From assembly GCA_003455275.1 (NCBI GenBank), contig DMRR01000097.1, positions 2,365 to 8,816 of the forward strand: a stretch of DNA of 6,452 nucleotides, in the 5' to 3' direction. This DNA comes from Bacteroidota bacterium. GTDB lineage: Bacteria > Bacteroidota > Bacteroidia > Chitinophagales > UBA10324. The position numbers were made by a program, and so were the translations under genes. The notes beneath the pieces were generated by a model. It was not told where the DNA came from. It did no database searches and saw only the letters and a list, made by a program, of their open reading frames with translations. Shown one piece after another: positions 6,083 through 6,452 of the stretch (positions are counted from its first letter, which is position 1; every line of letters starts with the position of its first letter).

Positions 6083-6126
6083 ATTTCTTCTGGTTTTCAT
6101 CCAACATCGAAATATATTTTTACTCC

Positions 6127-6452
6127 ATGTATAATCTTTCTTACTTTAAAGAAGAAGACAAGCAAGTCTTACTTCAATTTATGTTCGATCATCCTTTTGC
6201 ATTTCTTACCGGAAGTTTTAAAAACGGAAAGCAAGTAGCTACCCAAATTCCTCTGCTAGTGGAAGAGCGAAATGGAAAATTATTTCTCCTCGGCCACATC
6301 ATGAGAAATACAGATCATCACAAAGCTTTTCTGGAAAACCCGCAATCACTTGTTGTCTTTACCGGACCAAGTACCTATGTGAGCGCTAGCTGGTACACCA
6401 ATCCGCAAATAGGTTCTACCTGGAATTATATGAGTATACATATTAGTGGCCG
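6127..6452 (+). CDS. paiB: PaiB-family FMN-binding protein, 3' end cut by window
   Basis: The first 108 residues of an FMN-binding split-barrel protein of the PaiB family (full length about 205) are present; the gene runs off the window. The start MYNLSYFKEED matches the family's MYxPxxF beginning. Then come HPFAFLTGSF (22-31), VATQIPLLVEE (37-47), the GHIMRNTDHHKAF block (56-68, usually GHlaraNp), VVFTGPSTYVSASWY (76-90; usually GPhaYVSPSWY) and STWNYMSIHISG (97-108; usually PTWNYvaVhvyG). The substitutions of P by A in SxSWY and of P by S before TWNY are mild departures. In Bacillus subtilis PaiB is encoded with the polyamine acetyltransferase PaiA and was described as a negative regulator of sporulation and protease genes; whether the regulator role applies here is unknown. 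The GNAT gene directly upstream makes a paiAB-like pair. No terminator separates them. Confidence 0.93.
   Translation, partial: MYNLSYFKEEDKQVLLQFMFDHPFAFLTGSFKNGKQVATQIPLLVEERNGKLFLLGHIMRNTDHHKAFLENPQSLVVFTGPSTYVSASWYTNPQIGSTWNYMSIHISG

Noticed and set aside
6113..6120. TATATTTT as a separate -7 box for the PaiB gene
   Set aside because: It matches 5 of 6 consensus positions but lies only 6 bp from the ATG in AT-rich DNA and has no -33 partner; read-through from the GNAT gene is simpler.

Overview
The window looks like a piece of a Bacteroidota chromosome, most like the Chitinophagales/Sphingobacteriales side. This is inferred from protein character, moderate-to-low GC, almost no Shine-Dalgarno sequences, and several promoter-like boxes close to the Bacteroidota -7 consensus TAnnTTTG. 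Nothing in the window fixes the genus. It is densely coding: the longest gene-free stretch is the 181-bp divergent gap 4484-4664, so no gap reaches 300 bp.

Left end (1-739, + strand). A few possible last codons of an upstream gene are followed by a textbook intrinsic terminator (45-78). Next comes an orphan protein with a methyltransferase-like nucleotide-binding core, whose only in-frame start is a TTG or an internal ATG.

Core block (763-4483). rsmE (16S rRNA m3U1498 methyltransferase) overlaps by ATGA with a secreted DUF4159 protein on the + strand. These converge with a slightly overlapping 11 bp on a minus-strand pair transcribed from 4483 down to 2113: a class I/II PLP aminotransferase, then pyrD (class 2 quinone-linked dihydroorotate dehydrogenase). 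All four are intact and housekeeping-like.

Right part (4484-6452, + strand). A divergent promoter region separates the aminotransferase from a small accessory cassette: an ArsR-type repressor with a candidate autoregulatory dyad, an SRPBCC/AHSA1-like protein 3 bp downstream, a GNAT acetyltransferase, and a PaiB-type FMN-binding protein cut by the window edge. ArsR-SRPBCC pairs and GNAT-PaiB pairs are both familiar arrangements; here they are joined in tandem.

The most notable thing is damage near the 5' ends of the cassette genes. The SRPBCC gene has a clear frameshift: one AG unit appears missing from a short AG repeat at 5053-5058. The GNAT frame has no standard start codon upstream of residue ~57, although its homology clearly extends further upstream; an ATG sits one base out of frame just before it. 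The methyltransferase-like gene may show a similar problem. Either the assembly contains indel errors or these accessory genes are decaying. I found no CRISPR array, insertion sequence, tRNA or rRNA, and no convincing new multi-gene system.
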